A DNA stretch of 63,472 nt from Pedosphaera sp. (GCA_022451065.1 JAKUOU010000023.1:1-63472); one strand, 5' to 3'; shown: positions 9,904 to 23,063, numbered from the stretch's first letter. Program-made: numbers and translations. The notes: generated by a model not told the origin, from the letters alone.

Positions 9904-11364
9904 ATGTTCGCCGACACCCCAGAACAAAAGGATCGTGTCTTTTTGATCCTCACCGGTGTTTGGTTGTTCACCGCCCTGTTCCTGTTCGGCAACCCGGTTA
10001 TTCTCGATTATTTGCATTCGCCCAAGAGTATCGGTTTCTCCGCCAACTTGCTGGATTTGCCGGCTCAGAACAACTCCAACGTCCGGCCGTACCTTGGCAT
10101 CCTCGCCGTGCTTGGCCTTGCGTGCGTACTGGGTTTTTCGCGCTTGACCAAGCCGAAGTTGCAGTTGCCATCGGGCGTGCCCAAGTGGCTTGCCTGGCTG
10201 CCAGTCGCCTGGTTGGGATGGCAACTGCTGTCATATAGCCAAACAGAAGACCATGCGATGTCGCTGGCGACGGTGATCCATTTTACTTCATGCTTGGCGG
10301 CGTTTTACCTGGGACTGTTTGTGCTGAGCCGAATGCGCCTGGCCAAGCTGGCGCTTTGGGGTGCAGCGCTTGGTTTAATTTTCAACCTCGTGGACGCCTG
10401 CGTCGAAAAGTTTGGCGGACTCGAGTTGACGCGTAACAACATCATCGAGAAACTCGAATCCAGAGAAATCGACCCGCCGAAAATTCGCATCCAAGCAGGC
10501 GGAGAAGGGAAAATCATCCCACTCGAAATCGAACAACAGATCGCCCAACTCCCGCCTGAGACTGCGGCCAAGATTCGGCAGCTTCCGATCGAGTTGGTCA
10601 AGCGCATGTACAGCACTCGCCTCTACGGGCACATGTTTTACCCAAATGCACTGGCCGGGGTAATCCTGCTCCTGCTACCGGTGTCGATCGCACTGCTTGT
10701 CGGCCAAGGGCGCTGGCATGCGCTCCGCATCTCGCTTGCAACTGGCTTGGGAGCGGTCGGCTTGGCCTGCCTTTACTGGTCCGGCTCGAAGGCGGGCTGG
10801 CTGATTGCACTGGTGCTGCTCGGTACCTGGTTTCTGTATTTGCCATTGTCGAGGAAACTGAAACTGGGTTTGGCCAGTGCGGCGATGGTGCTGGGCCTGA
10901 CCGGGTTTGCCGTGAAGTACGCCGACTACTTTGACCGCGGAGCGACGAGTGTCGGGGCTCGGTTTGGCTACTGGGGTGCCGCTGTGCAGTCAGCGACTGA
11001 GAAACCCCTGCTGGGCACTGGTCCAGGAACGTTTCAGCTTGCGTACAAGCGGCATCGCACACCGGACGCGGAACCGACACGGCTCACACACAATGACTAC
11101 CTGCAGCAGGCGAGCGACTCCGGGTGGCCGGGGTTTGCCCTTTACGCGGCGTTCATCGGTGGTGCGGGATGGGTGCTGGCCAGGCGGCGTCTGGACGATC
11201 CGCTGCTGATCGCCGTGCAACTCGGCCTACTGGCCTGGCTACTGCAGGGGTTCGTCGAGTTCGGGCTGTACATCCCGGCGCTCGCCTGGCCGGCCTGGCT
11301 GATGCTGGGCTGGCTACTGGCGTTGCCGACAAATCGGTTCGACAAAAGCACGGTAACTGAATAA
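9904..11364 (+). CDS. O-antigen ligase/polymerase family membrane protein
   Basis: A 486-residue protein with about 11 hydrophobic membrane helices spread over its length. A polar loop lies at about 165-240 and a second, ligase-type periplasmic loop later holds the Wzy_C-like motif RFGYWGAAVQSATEKPLLGTG, followed by a THNDYLQQASDSGWPG stretch in which His and Arg are typical of O-antigen ligases and polymerases. It would join or polymerise glycans on lipid carriers in the inner membrane. It sits between holB and aroQ with gaps of only 9 and 14 bases. manC, on the opposite strand, is the only nearby sugar-nucleotide gene. Whether it acts as ligase or polymerase, or on proteins, cannot be told. 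Confidence 0.8.
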   Translation: MFADTPEQKDRVFLILTGVWLFTALFLFGNPVILDYLHSPKSIGFSANLLDLPAQNNSNVRPYLGILAVLGLACVLGFSRLTKPKLQLPSGVPKWLAWLPVAWLGWQLLSYSQTEDHAMSLATVIHFTSCLAAFYLGLFVLSRMRLAKLALWGAALGLIFNLVDACVEKFGGLELTRNNIIEKLESREIDPPKIRIQAGGEGKIIPLEIEQQIAQLPPETAAKIRQLPIELVKRMYSTRLYGHMFYPNALAGVILLLLPVSIALLVGQGRWHALRISLATGLGAVGLACLYWSGSKAGWLIALVLLGTWFLYLPLSRKLKLGLASAAMVLGLTGFAVKYADYFDRGATSVGARFGYWGAAVQSATEKPLLGTGPGTFQLAYKRHRTPDAEPTRLTHNDYLQQASDSGWPGFALYAAFIGGAGWVLARRRLDDPLLIAVQLGLLAWLLQGFVEFGLYIPALAWPAWLMLGWLLALPTNRFDKSTVTE

Positions 11365-11378
11365 TAATCCTCCCGGAT

Positions 11379-11819
11379 GTGAAGGTATTATTCCTCAACG
11401 GCCCCAACCTAAACCTGCTGGGCCAGCGCGAACCGGAGATTTACGGCAGCATGACGCTGACGGATATCGAGGACATGGTTCGTGAACACGCCGACCGGCA
11501 CAATGTCGAGGTCGTGTTTCACCAATCCAACCACGAGGGCGAACTAGTGACACAAGTGCAACAGTCAGCCGGTGACTACGACTATGTGATCCTGAACGCG
11601 GCGGCGTATACCCACACGAGCATCGCGCTCAAGGATGCCATTGTCGGCTCCGGTGTAAGTGCCATCGAGATTCACCTCACCAACGTCCACGCCCGCGAGG
11701 CCTACCGGCGAAAGTCAATGATTGCCCAGGCCTGCATCGGCAGCATCAACGGCTTCGGCGCCTCCTCCTACATCCTCGGCCTCGAGGCAGCGATCCTGCA
11801 CAACAAGGCCAAACACTGA
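11379..11819 (+). CDS. aroQ: type II 3-dehydroquinate dehydratase
   Basis: Third step of the shikimate pathway: removes water from 3-dehydroquinate. At 146 residues it is the usual size of the dodecameric type II enzyme. Diagnostic motifs: LNGPNLNLLGQREPEIYG with the catalytic Tyr, FHQSNHEGELV, VILNAAAYTHTSIALKDAI with the active-site Asn and His, and EIHLTNVHARE. The start codon is GTG at 11379 (GTGAAGGTATTA). No clear ribosome-binding site precedes it. It follows the O-antigen-ligase-like gene by 14 bases and precedes a lipoprotein gene by six. Confidence 0.95.
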   Translation: MKVLFLNGPNLNLLGQREPEIYGSMTLTDIEDMVREHADRHNVEVVFHQSNHEGELVTQVQQSAGDYDYVILNAAAYTHTSIALKDAIVGSGVSAIEIHLTNVHAREAYRRKSMIAQACIGSINGFGASSYILGLEAAILHNKAKH

Positions 11820-11825
11820 TTTTCC

Positions 11826-12476
11826 ATGCGCAGATTCCTGACGACAACCCTTTCAAATTGGCTTGGCCTGGTTTTGTTGCTCGGCTCGGCCGCCGGTTGC
11901 GTAAACAAACAACGAATGACCGAGCCGATCCGTAGTGTCGGCGAACAGTTGCTGCTCAGCAACTCCATCGACCGGGCACTCTCGGAACTAGACTTGGAGG
12001 CTATCGGCCGTCTGAAGGGTTTCAAGGTTTACCTTTCGACAGTTTACTTGCAGACGCTCGACCAAGAGTACCTCATAGGCTCGCTCCGCGACCTGCTTCT
12101 TTCCAGCGGCGTGTTGGTGGTTGATGACATCGCCCAGGCGGAGATGATTGTCGAGATACGAAGTGGCGCCAATTCGCTGGATTCGGCAGCGGTCACCGCC
12201 GGTATCGCCGAGGATCAGGCACTCCCTAATCCAGTCACCGGTGCCCCAATTGCCCTGCCCGAGTTGGCCTTCTTCAAGAAGCAAAACATCGTCTCTTTGA
12301 CCAAGGTCGCCCTAGTGGCCTACCATGCCGACTCTCGGGAACATGTTTTTTCCTCCGGCACATTGCTCGGAGGTGCCTACGAACGGCATTACCAGTTCCT
12401 CGGTCTCATTCGACTGCGCTTCACAGACGTGCCCGAGTTGCGTGCAATTAAACAGCTAAAACGGCGCTATCGCTGA
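11826..12476 (+). CDS. predicted lipoprotein, 216 aa
   Basis: A signal sequence with lipobox SAAGC ends at Cys25. The mature protein begins VNKQRMTEPIRSVGEQLLLSN and continues as a mixed alpha/beta domain: repeated Ile/Val strands around FKVYLSTVYLQTLDQEYLIGSLRDLLLSSGVLVVDD, then MIVEIRSGANSLD. A Pro-rich stretch (PNPVTGAPIALPELAFFKK) and a KVALVAYHADSRE segment follow. This pattern recalls unnamed lipoprotein families of Planctomycetes and Verrucomicrobia; I cannot give a function. It is the last gene of the holB-aroQ plus-strand run. Probably attached to the outer membrane. Confidence 0.8.
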   Translation: MRRFLTTTLSNWLGLVLLLGSAAGCVNKQRMTEPIRSVGEQLLLSNSIDRALSELDLEAIGRLKGFKVYLSTVYLQTLDQEYLIGSLRDLLLSSGVLVVDDIAQAEMIVEIRSGANSLDSAAVTAGIAEDQALPNPVTGAPIALPELAFFKKQNIVSLTKVALVAYHADSREHVFSSGTLLGGAYERHYQFLGLIRLRFTDVPELRAIKQLKRRYR

Positions 12477-12529
12477 CTCCAATCGGCCAATCACCTGGCC
12501 AAACGACCCGCACGCAACAAAAAAACCCA

Positions 12530-13634
<1,105 letters not shown>

Positions 13635-13655
13635 GCCATAGAGCGTGCGAGGGCG

Positions 13656-16375
<2,720 letters not shown>

Positions 16376-16954
16376 TTATTGGCTCAAGAACGACAAAACA
16401 CTATCAACCGCTTCAGCCACGCTCAATCGGTCTGTATTCAGTTCAACCTCGGGCGATACCGGTGGTTCGTAGGGCGAAGAGATGCCGGTAAAATCTGCTA
16501 TTTCACCCCTAATGGCACGGGCATAGAGCCCCTTGGTATCTCGCTTCTCGCATACTTGCAGAGGCGCATTGACGTACACTTCAATGAAACAGCTCTCGAG
16601 CATCGCATCTCTAACTCGATCTCTGTCTACCCGAAATGGCGAAATGAAGGCTACTATCACGCACAGGCCCGAGTTGGCCATGATACGAGCGACTTCACCA
16701 ATGCGCCGAATATTCTCAGTTCGATCCTTGGATGAAAAACCCAAGTCCTGACACAAACCTGTACGAATAATGTCGCCGTCAAGGACAAATACCTGACGGC
16801 CAGCATCAAACAACTTTCGCTCCAAAGCCATGGCAATGGTACTTTTTCCTGAACCGCTCAAGCCTGTCAGCCATATGACCTGACCAAGGTGACCGTTTCG
16901 CTTATTGCGCTCAGCGAGTGAAACTTTGCTACTGACTTGTGTTAAATTACTCAC
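16376..16954 (-). CDS. cysC: adenylylsulfate kinase (APS kinase)
   Basis: Phosphorylates APS to PAPS with ATP in sulfate assimilation. The 192 residues hold Walker A GLSGSGKS at 31-38, FVLDGDIIRTGLCQDLGFS with the DGD motif, the ENIRRIGEVARIM helix, and FISPFRVDRDRVRDAM; these are APS-kinase hallmarks. It is a free-standing enzyme, not fused to CysN as in many bacteria. It is the last gene of cysH-cysD-cysN-cysC on the minus strand, 52 bases after cysN. Base composition is visibly more AT-rich than in the recO-trpA block. Confidence 0.95.
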   Translation of the reverse strand: MSNLTQVSSKVSLAERNKRNGHLGQVIWLTGLSGSGKSTIAMALERKLFDAGRQVFVLDGDIIRTGLCQDLGFSSKDRTENIRRIGEVARIMANSGLCVIVAFISPFRVDRDRVRDAMLESCFIEVYVNAPLQVCEKRDTKGLYARAIRGEIADFTGISSPYEPPVSPEVELNTDRLSVAEAVDSVLSFLSQ

Positions 16955-17006
16955 GAACTGTGATCAGCATCTGACATTGTTTTTGGGCGTGTCAACAGGA
17001 AAGACT

Positions 17007-18326
17007 TTAAATCGAAAAGTCGGTGTACTCAGGTCGATAAAGCTGGGATGGAGGCCGAAGCATTCCGGCAGCGACAGTGGCATTGGTTTCTGGGTCAACG
17101 AGAACAAAAGAACCGGTGAGTCGGTTGGTCGTGTAGCCATCAAAGACCAGCGGCTTGGCTGTGCGCAGGCTGACCTCACCAATATCGTTCAAGGCCAACT
17201 GATCCGGCTCGGGTTCCGTTTCGTAAGTGTTAATATTAACGCGACTGTCCAAGCTCCCGACCATGGCCTGCACGGTTTGTGCACCGTGTTTTAGATAATA
17301 TTTCCGGTTACGCTTCAGTGGCCGCGAATCCATCCAACACAGCTGTGCTGAGAGATCTGCACAATAGCCAGGCAATGGGTCAAGACCCACGATCGTATCA
17401 CCCCGGCTGACATCGATATCATCCTCAAGTAGAAGCGTGACGGACTGCGGTGAAAAGGCCTCTTCCAGTGTCCCATCGTAAGTCCAGATTTCCCTGATTT
17501 TGCTCTTAAGGCCGCTCGGTAAAATTAGCACTTCTTGGCCGATTTTCACAATGCCACCAGTAATCTGACCGGAAAAACCACGAAAATCGTGCAAAGTTTT
17601 ATCTTTCGGGTTGTTTGGACGGTTTACCCACTGAACAGGAAAACGAAAAGCATTTAGATTCCAATCACTAGCGTTGTGCACGGATTCCAGGTGGCCAAGC
17701 AGCGTCGTTCCTTCATACCACGGCGAATGCCGGGAGGGAGTGACAACATTGTCCCCCTCCAATGCACTAATCGGTATAAACTTCACATCCTTGAACATAT
17801 CCAGCTTGGGAAGAAAACCCTCAATTTCAGCGCGAATATTGCGATAGCAATCCTCGCTCCAACCTACGAGGTCCATTTTATTGATTGCAAATAGGATGTG
17901 CGGAATACCCAACAGCGCAGAGAGATAGCTGTGCCTACGCGTCTGCTCAATGACACCATTTCGTGCATCCACGAGCACGACGGAAAGATGTGCCGTGCTC
18001 GCGCCAGTGACCATATTGCGCGTGTACTGCTCATGGCCCGGCGTATCGGCAACTATGAACTTCCGCTTGGGCGTAGCAAAGTACCGGTAGGCCACATCGA
18101 TTGTAATTCCCTGCTCCCGTTCAGCACGAAGGCCATCGGTAAGGTTGGCCAGATTCACCTTTCCACCGCCGGTAATGTCGGCCGATCGCTCCAACGCATC
18201 CATCTGGTCCTCCATGATTGACTTGGAATCATACAGCAAACGGCCAATGAGCGTAGACTTGCCATCGTCGACAGAGCCGCAAGTATTGAAGCGCAGTAGA
18301 TCAACTGGATGTTGGGATTGATTCAC
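17007..18326 (-). CDS. cysN: sulfate adenylyltransferase subunit 1 (GTPase)
   Basis: GTP-binding subunit that drives APS formation from sulfate and ATP together with CysD. The 439 residues start MNQSQHPVDLLRFNTCGSVDDGKST with the G1 box (GSVDDGKST, 17-25). Then come the switch segment EREQGITIDVAYRYF, DTPGHEQYTRNMVTGAS (G3), NKMDLVGW (G4) and two beta-barrel domains typical of EF-Tu-like GTPases. It lacks the C-terminal APS-kinase extension of the CysNC fusion, in agreement with the separate cysC. It starts nine bases after cysD, so the two subunits are made together. Confidence 0.96.
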   Translation of the reverse strand: MNQSQHPVDLLRFNTCGSVDDGKSTLIGRLLYDSKSIMEDQMDALERSADITGGGKVNLANLTDGLRAEREQGITIDVAYRYFATPKRKFIVADTPGHEQYTRNMVTGASTAHLSVVLVDARNGVIEQTRRHSYLSALLGIPHILFAINKMDLVGWSEDCYRNIRAEIEGFLPKLDMFKDVKFIPISALEGDNVVTPSRHSPWYEGTTLLGHLESVHNASDWNLNAFRFPVQWVNRPNNPKDKTLHDFRGFSGQITGGIVKIGQEVLILPSGLKSKIREIWTYDGTLEEAFSPQSVTLLLEDDIDVSRGDTIVGLDPLPGYCADLSAQLCWMDSRPLKRNRKYYLKHGAQTVQAMVGSLDSRVNINTYETEPEPDQLALNDIGEVSLRTAKPLVFDGYTTNRLTGSFVLVDPETNATVAAGMLRPPSQLYRPEYTDFSI

Positions 18327-18335
18327 GGGAATTGA

Positions 18336-19274
18336 TTAAAAATATCCGACCTTCTTGCGATCTTCCATCGCAGCCTCGCTGGCTTTGTCGTCTGCACGAG
18401 AACCCCTCTCGGTCACACGCGCGGCAGCAATCTCCGCAATGATGTCATCAATATTATTTGCCGGGCTTTCAACCATACCCGTACTGATCATGTCAGCGAT
18501 CGTGCGTACCCTGCAGATCATCATGCGACGCTCCTCCTTCCCTGTCGGGCGCGCATTGGCGTATGGATCGGGTTTGTTGTTTTCGGAATGTGGGGGTGGT
18601 ACCGGTAACCATTGAGCGCCACGATGAAAACATTCCCTCTCGTGACTAAAATAAATCCCCGGTACAGCTAAATTCTCCTTCTTGATATACTCCCACACAT
18701 CCATCTCCGTCCAATTTGATAACGGGAAAACACGCATATTTTCACCTGAATTTAGGCGCGCATTGTAGAGATTCCATATTTCCGGTCGCTGATTCTTTGG
18801 ATCCCATTGCCCAAATGCATCGCGAAAACTAAAGAAACGTTCCTTTGCTCGGGCCTTTTCCTCATCCCTTCGCGCGCCACCGATACAGCAATCGAACTGA
18901 AACTCTTCAATGGCACCAAGCAACACAGGGATTTGCATCTGGTTACGACTGACTTGACCAGGAGTGGACACCGCAGCCCCACTTTCTATCGCTTCGTCGA
19001 CAGTACGAACAATCAGTCTGGCACCAAGTTCCTCCGCACGATAATCACGAAACTTAATCAACTCTGGAAACTCATGACCCGTCTCGACATTAAGAAATGG
19101 CATCGGAATTTCGGATGGTCGAAAAGCCTTCTCAGCGAGTCGCAGAATGCAGATGGAATCTTTGCCGCCGGAAAATAGGATTGCCGGTCGTTCAAACTCT
19201 GCGGCGACCTCACGCAACACATGAATTGCCTCGGCTTCGAGATACTCAAGATGGTCAAGGTGATAGGAACTCAT
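18336..19274 (-). CDS. cysD: sulfate adenylyltransferase subunit 2
   Basis: Catalytic ATP-sulfurylase subunit that adenylates sulfate to APS. With the start at ATG 19274 (MSSYHLDHLEYLEAEAIHVLREV) it has 312 residues, close to the E. coli length of 302. It shows the PP-loop SGGKDS at 35-40, then LRLAEKAF, DVWEYIKKENL and the C-terminal GKEERRMMICRVRTI. The ATG overlaps the cysH stop as ATGA at 19271-19274, which decides the start against the longer frame to 19319. Confidence 0.96.
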   Translation of the reverse strand: MSSYHLDHLEYLEAEAIHVLREVAAEFERPAILFSGGKDSICILRLAEKAFRPSEIPMPFLNVETGHEFPELIKFRDYRAEELGARLIVRTVDEAIESGAAVSTPGQVSRNQMQIPVLLGAIEEFQFDCCIGGARRDEEKARAKERFFSFRDAFGQWDPKNQRPEIWNLYNARLNSGENMRVFPLSNWTEMDVWEYIKKENLAVPGIYFSHERECFHRGAQWLPVPPPHSENNKPDPYANARPTGKEERRMMICRVRTIADMISTGMVESPANNIDDIIAEIAAARVTERGSRADDKASEAAMEDRKKVGYF

Positions 19275-19936
19275 TTTTCCGCAATCGCCTCCCCACCCCA
19301 ACTGGCGTGTAGTCCACACTCACGTTTCTCGTCTCCCTTCGCAGGGTCAAAGTAATCCCACTCGTTGGGCAGATTGTGTTCCTTAAGATAGGCCTCCATA
19401 TCATCATCACTCCAATGAAACACCGGGCTAACTTTTATCGAATTGAAATTTTCATCGGAGCTTACAATGTCCAATCCGGCACGATTTGGATTCTGCACTT
19501 TGCGCAGGGCGGTAATCCAAACTGTGGGAGCCAACTCTTTCATGCCACGCTGAAAAGGCTCCAGTTTCATAATTGTGCTAAAGGCCTTAATTGCTTCCTC
19601 GTTTTCCCTGGTCGGTTCAGGCATGCCACCATGCAAGGCTTCATAATGAGCCGCGGTGAACTTGGGAAGATAGGCCTTAATGTTTAGTTTAAGCAGCGAC
19701 TTCAACTCCTCGGCATGAGTGTAGGTGGCGGCACGGTTGTAGCCGTGGTCAACCCACAGGACAGGGATATCAGGCTGCTCCTCATTGGCTAGATGCAGAA
19801 TTACCGCCTCATATGGGCGAAAGTTGGTAGAAACAATTGCCCGCCCATTAGCCTTTGTAATGGCCCACCTAACCACCTCAAGCGGCGATTTGTCGCGTAG
19901 CGCCTCGTTAGCTTGGATAATATCTTCCGGTGTCAT
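19271..19936 (-). CDS. cysH: phosphoadenylylsulfate reductase (CysH type)
   Basis: Reduces PAPS to sulfite with thioredoxin or glutaredoxin. The 221 residues have the adenosine-binding VSTNFRPYEAVILHL region, the VLWVDHGYN segment and the C-terminal catalytic motif ECGLH with Cys207. The extra CC and CxxC cysteines that bind a 4Fe-4S cluster in APS reductases are missing, so PAPS is the likely substrate. This fits with the presence of cysC, which makes PAPS. It is the first gene of the four-gene cys unit; the promoter must lie in the 230 bases up to the waaA stop. No sulfite reductase (cysI/cysJ) lies in this window. Confidence 0.93.
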   Translation of the reverse strand: MTPEDIIQANEALRDKSPLEVVRWAITKANGRAIVSTNFRPYEAVILHLANEEQPDIPVLWVDHGYNRAATYTHAEELKSLLKLNIKAYLPKFTAAHYEALHGGMPEPTRENEEAIKAFSTIMKLEPFQRGMKELAPTVWITALRKVQNPNRAGLDIVSSDENFNSIKVSPVFHWSDDDMEAYLKEHNLPNEWDYFDPAKGDEKRECGLHASWGGEAIAEK

Positions 19937-20166
19937 GGCTGATAGGAGTTTGAGTTATTAGTCTTCCTAGGTTGCATCTCACACTAACCAAAACATTCGC
20001 CCAAATACGACTCCTAGGTAGAATACCTTTTTGAACGGTTTCAGCGTTGTAACAGTAGATTTCAATAAAATTACCTAAACCCGATAGGCTTGGTTGAGAT
20101 TATGCTAATTCGCTCTTATGTCAAAGGTTTTTAGTAATTTTTTTAGCTGAATATGGCGTAGTTCGC
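19937..20166. other. AT-rich intergenic region upstream of the cys genes
   Basis: 230 bases between the cysH start and the waaA stop. It has two copies of CCTAGGT (at about 19970 and 20011) and several poly-A/T stretches. It should contain the cys promoter on the minus strand, but I could not fix the boxes. No riboswitch structure was recognised. Confidence 0.4.
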
Positions 20167-21492
20167 TCAGTATTTCTGTACCATTTCAGCAGTTTCGGTG
20201 CCGGAAAGGATCATTTCGACTGTTCGCTCGACGGCACCTTCATTGCTTTGAACCACTTTTTGTGCCGCCTGGCCAAGCGCCTCCCGCTTGGCTTTATCAC
20301 TGAGCAGATCGTCGATCGCCGACTCAAGAGCGGCCTCGTCTTGAACTTGAATCGCCGCGTCCTGAGATAAAAACTTGGCGGTAATTTCCTCGAAATTTTC
20401 CATGTGCGGGCCAACCACGATCGCCTTGGCCAAGCCGGCCGGTTCGATCGGGTTTTGGCCGCCCTGTGTCGCCAGACTTTTGCCGATGAACACGACGGCG
20501 GCTTCCTCGTAAAAGTACTTCAACTCTCCTGTGGTATTGACGAGCAGACAGTCCAAACTCCCTCGTTCCCGACGAGATGTGTTGCCGCCGATCTCGTTGC
20601 GATAAACAAAACGGACACCCAGCCCGGACAGGGCTTCGCCCACTTCACGCCCACGCTCGGCATGGCGCGGCACCAACACTAGAAACAGGTTGGGATGTTT
20701 CTTGCGCAGTCGCTTGGCCACACGGGCCAGGATTTCCTCCTCGCCGTTATGCGTGCTGCCACCGACGAGTAACGGCGCGCCCTCGGGGACGCCCAGGCTT
20801 TGCAGTAAGTTGGGGACGTCCAAAAGCCGATCCCGGCTGATCCCTGTTCCATCAAACTTGCAACTGCCAAACACGCGAACCACCTTGTTGTTGCAGCCGA
20901 GTTCCACCAGCCGCTTGGCATCGGGTTCGCTCTGGGCCCCCACGCCGGTGAACCCGGCAAAAAACCTGCGGAACAAAAAGCGAAACCGGCAATACCCTCG
21001 GTGCGACTTCCCGGAGATGCGGGTGTTCACCAGAAAGTGCGGGATCCGCCGAGCCTGCAGCCCCCAGAGGAAATTTGGCCATATCTCGGCCTCAACAAGC
21101 ACCACCGCCCTGGGCCGGATGGTGGCTAGGGCACGCCGAACAAATCCACGACGGTCGATCGGGTAGTAAATCCTACTCACCTCTACGGGGAGTTTTTTTC
21201 GTAACTCGTTCATCGCCGTGGAGGTGGTTGTGGAGACGACCAGCTTGATGTTGGGCAGTCGCGGCTGGAGAACCTTGATCAACTGCACACAGATGTTCGC
21301 CTCGCCAACACTGACCGCATGCAGCCAGATGACATCCCGGTTGCTGATGGCTTGCTTGAACTCGGTGGAATAACGGCCCAACCGCTCCCCAAAACCCCGC
21401 CGCCAGCCCCCTCGGCGTCTCATTCGCAAAAAATAATATGGCGCTGAAAGGATAAAACAGGCCTCAAATAGAATGTTATAAATAAATTGCAC
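20167..21492 (-). CDS. waaA: 3-deoxy-D-manno-octulosonic acid transferase
   Basis: Adds Kdo to lipid A at the cytoplasmic face of the inner membrane, so the cell makes Kdo-containing LPS. The protein has an N-terminal membrane anchor (VQFIYNILFEACFILSAPY), then WRRGFGERLGRY, WLHAVSVGEANICVQLI with the catalytic Glu, VEAEIWPNFLWGL, GSCKFDG, GGSTHNGEEE and the C-terminal QGGQNPIEPAGLAKAIVVGPH, all characteristic of WaaA/KdtA. I chose GTG 21492 (441 aa); an ATG at 21543 would add a Cys/Arg-rich leader in front of the membrane segment. The start stays uncertain. It is a single gene, divergent from the exporter block. Confidence 0.93.
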   Translation of the reverse strand: MQFIYNILFEACFILSAPYYFLRMRRRGGWRRGFGERLGRYSTEFKQAISNRDVIWLHAVSVGEANICVQLIKVLQPRLPNIKLVVSTTTSTAMNELRKKLPVEVSRIYYPIDRRGFVRRALATIRPRAVVLVEAEIWPNFLWGLQARRIPHFLVNTRISGKSHRGYCRFRFLFRRFFAGFTGVGAQSEPDAKRLVELGCNNKVVRVFGSCKFDGTGISRDRLLDVPNLLQSLGVPEGAPLLVGGSTHNGEEEILARVAKRLRKKHPNLFLVLVPRHAERGREVGEALSGLGVRFVYRNEIGGNTSRRERGSLDCLLVNTTGELKYFYEEAAVVFIGKSLATQGGQNPIEPAGLAKAIVVGPHMENFEEITAKFLSQDAAIQVQDEAALESAIDDLLSDKAKREALGQAAQKVVQSNEGAVERTVEMILSGTETAEMVQKY

Positions 21493-21704
21493 CCAGCAGC
21501 TTGTGATTCCACGCCTCTCTTCCCTCCAGCTAGAACAGCGCACACAATGCCAAGGGGCAAACTTAAATGCAATTTTTTGAAACTTGGCGAGGTTTGTTGC
21601 GTATTAACAACGGTTTGGCAATCGGAAAGAGGCTGGTGAGCTCTGTAAAGGTAAGGATTGAACGCACTTAAGTTTCTCTTTAGCATTTCCGACCTCTATT
21701 TTTT

Positions 21705-23063
21705 ATGAAAAATATCATTATCATCGCACTACTGGTGTTGGTCGTTGGCTATATCGGTTACGAAAAATGGCAAGATGGCCAGAATGCCAATAATCAGGGT
21801 CAAGCGAAACTTAAAAACCGCAAGACCTCTGCGGTTATTAAGACAAGGGATATCAACTTCTCTGTAACCGTGGCGGGTGAAATAAGTCCTGCTGAAAAAG
21901 TGAGCGTTCGCCCGGAGGTTCATGGAAAGATTGCCGAACTGCCCGTCGACATCTCTGACAGAGTGGCCAAGGGAGAACTGTTGTTTAGACTGGATGACAA
22001 GGACCTTAAAATAGAAATTGATACCCGTAAAAAACAAATCGACAGCGCCAATCTCCAACTTGAACAGTCCAAGAGTGAATACGAACGTTCAAAAAAACTG
22101 TTTAATGACAGTCTTATATCTGAGGAGGCCTACCAAAATATCAGAACCAGATACGAGGTGGCTCAAATTTCACGTGACCGTGCCCAGAACGATTTTGACC
22201 TCTCTCAGGAGAAACTCTCGAAGACCAGCGTTCTAGCCCCTTTTGACTGCACGGTTCTGTCCCGACCTGTATCGATTGGCCAGGCGGTTTCCGGCACGGG
22301 CGGTCAAAGTAGCGGCACCGAAGTGATGGAGATTGCAGATTTGAAAAACCTGATCATCTTATCCCATGTCAATCAGGCCGATGTCTCGCGCATGGGCAAA
22401 AATCAGCAGGTGAAGATTGAAATTGAAGCGGTGGCAGACCTGATTATAGATGGCATTGTTGAAAGAATTGCCCCGCAGGCAACAATTAGAAGTGGCATCA
22501 AGGGTTTTTCAACCCGTATCAGATTGCTGAACGCTGACCCATCCATCATTCCAGGCATGACAGCGACCATCAACATTCCTGTCGCCAATTCCAAGGATGT
22601 CGTGGCAGCACCACTGGCTTCCATTTTCACGGAAAGGAACGATGTCGAACAACGAACCGAAACCTATGCTTACGTCAAGCAGGAGGAAAAAAAATATGTT
22701 AAACAGATGGTTGATGTGGGCGTTAACGACCTTGACTTCGTTGAAGTATTGAAGGGGCTAAGTGTCGATGATGAGGTTTCCTTGGAAAAGCCAGATGACG
22801 AACTGATCGGGGAAACCGTCACCCTTACCGGAGAAACCAAGGCCAAGGAGGAAGAGAAGGTTGACCCCATGGTTGCCAAATACGATACAGACGGCGACGG
22901 CGAATTAAGTCGAGAGGAGAGAACAGCGGCATTCACGAAAATGTCAGATGAAGAAAGGACAAAAATGATTGATAAAATGCGTGAACGTTTTGGAGGCCGT
23001 GGGCCTGGTGGTGGAGGCGGCAAAGGTCGAGGGCCAGGTGGCGGCAGTAAAAGGCGTCCCTAA
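21705..23063 (+). CDS. efflux periplasmic adaptor (HlyD/MacA family) with C-terminal EF-hand
   Basis: Adaptor that links an inner-membrane ABC transporter to the periplasm. Residues 3-17 are a membrane anchor. Then come the barrel-sandwich halves (RPEVHGKIAELPVDISDRVAKGE), an alpha-helical hairpin (about 105-165), KTSVLAPFDCTVLSRPVSIGQAV and the beta-barrel domains, as in MacA. Unusual: the C-terminus carries one perfect EF-hand loop, DTDGDGELSREE (394-405), then a charged helix and a Gly/Arg/Pro-rich tail of about 23 residues. Calcium binding is inferred from the loop only. It is followed by the ATPase gene after 35 bases. No ribosome-binding site is seen before the ATG. Confidence 0.88.
   Translation: MKNIIIIALLVLVVGYIGYEKWQDGQNANNQGQAKLKNRKTSAVIKTRDINFSVTVAGEISPAEKVSVRPEVHGKIAELPVDISDRVAKGELLFRLDDKDLKIEIDTRKKQIDSANLQLEQSKSEYERSKKLFNDSLISEEAYQNIRTRYEVAQISRDRAQNDFDLSQEKLSKTSVLAPFDCTVLSRPVSIGQAVSGTGGQSSGTEVMEIADLKNLIILSHVNQADVSRMGKNQQVKIEIEAVADLIIDGIVERIAPQATIRSGIKGFSTRIRLLNADPSIIPGMTATINIPVANSKDVVAAPLASIFTERNDVEQRTETYAYVKQEEKKYVKQMVDVGVNDLDFVEVLKGLSVDDEVSLEKPDDELIGETVTLTGETKAKEEEKVDPMVAKYDTDGDGELSREERTAAFTKMSDEERTKMIDKMRERFGGRGPGGGGGKGRGPGGGSKRRP

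Noticed and set aside
19937..20166. SAM- or cysteine-type riboswitch before the cys genes
   Set aside because: No multi-helix structure or conserved core could be recognised.
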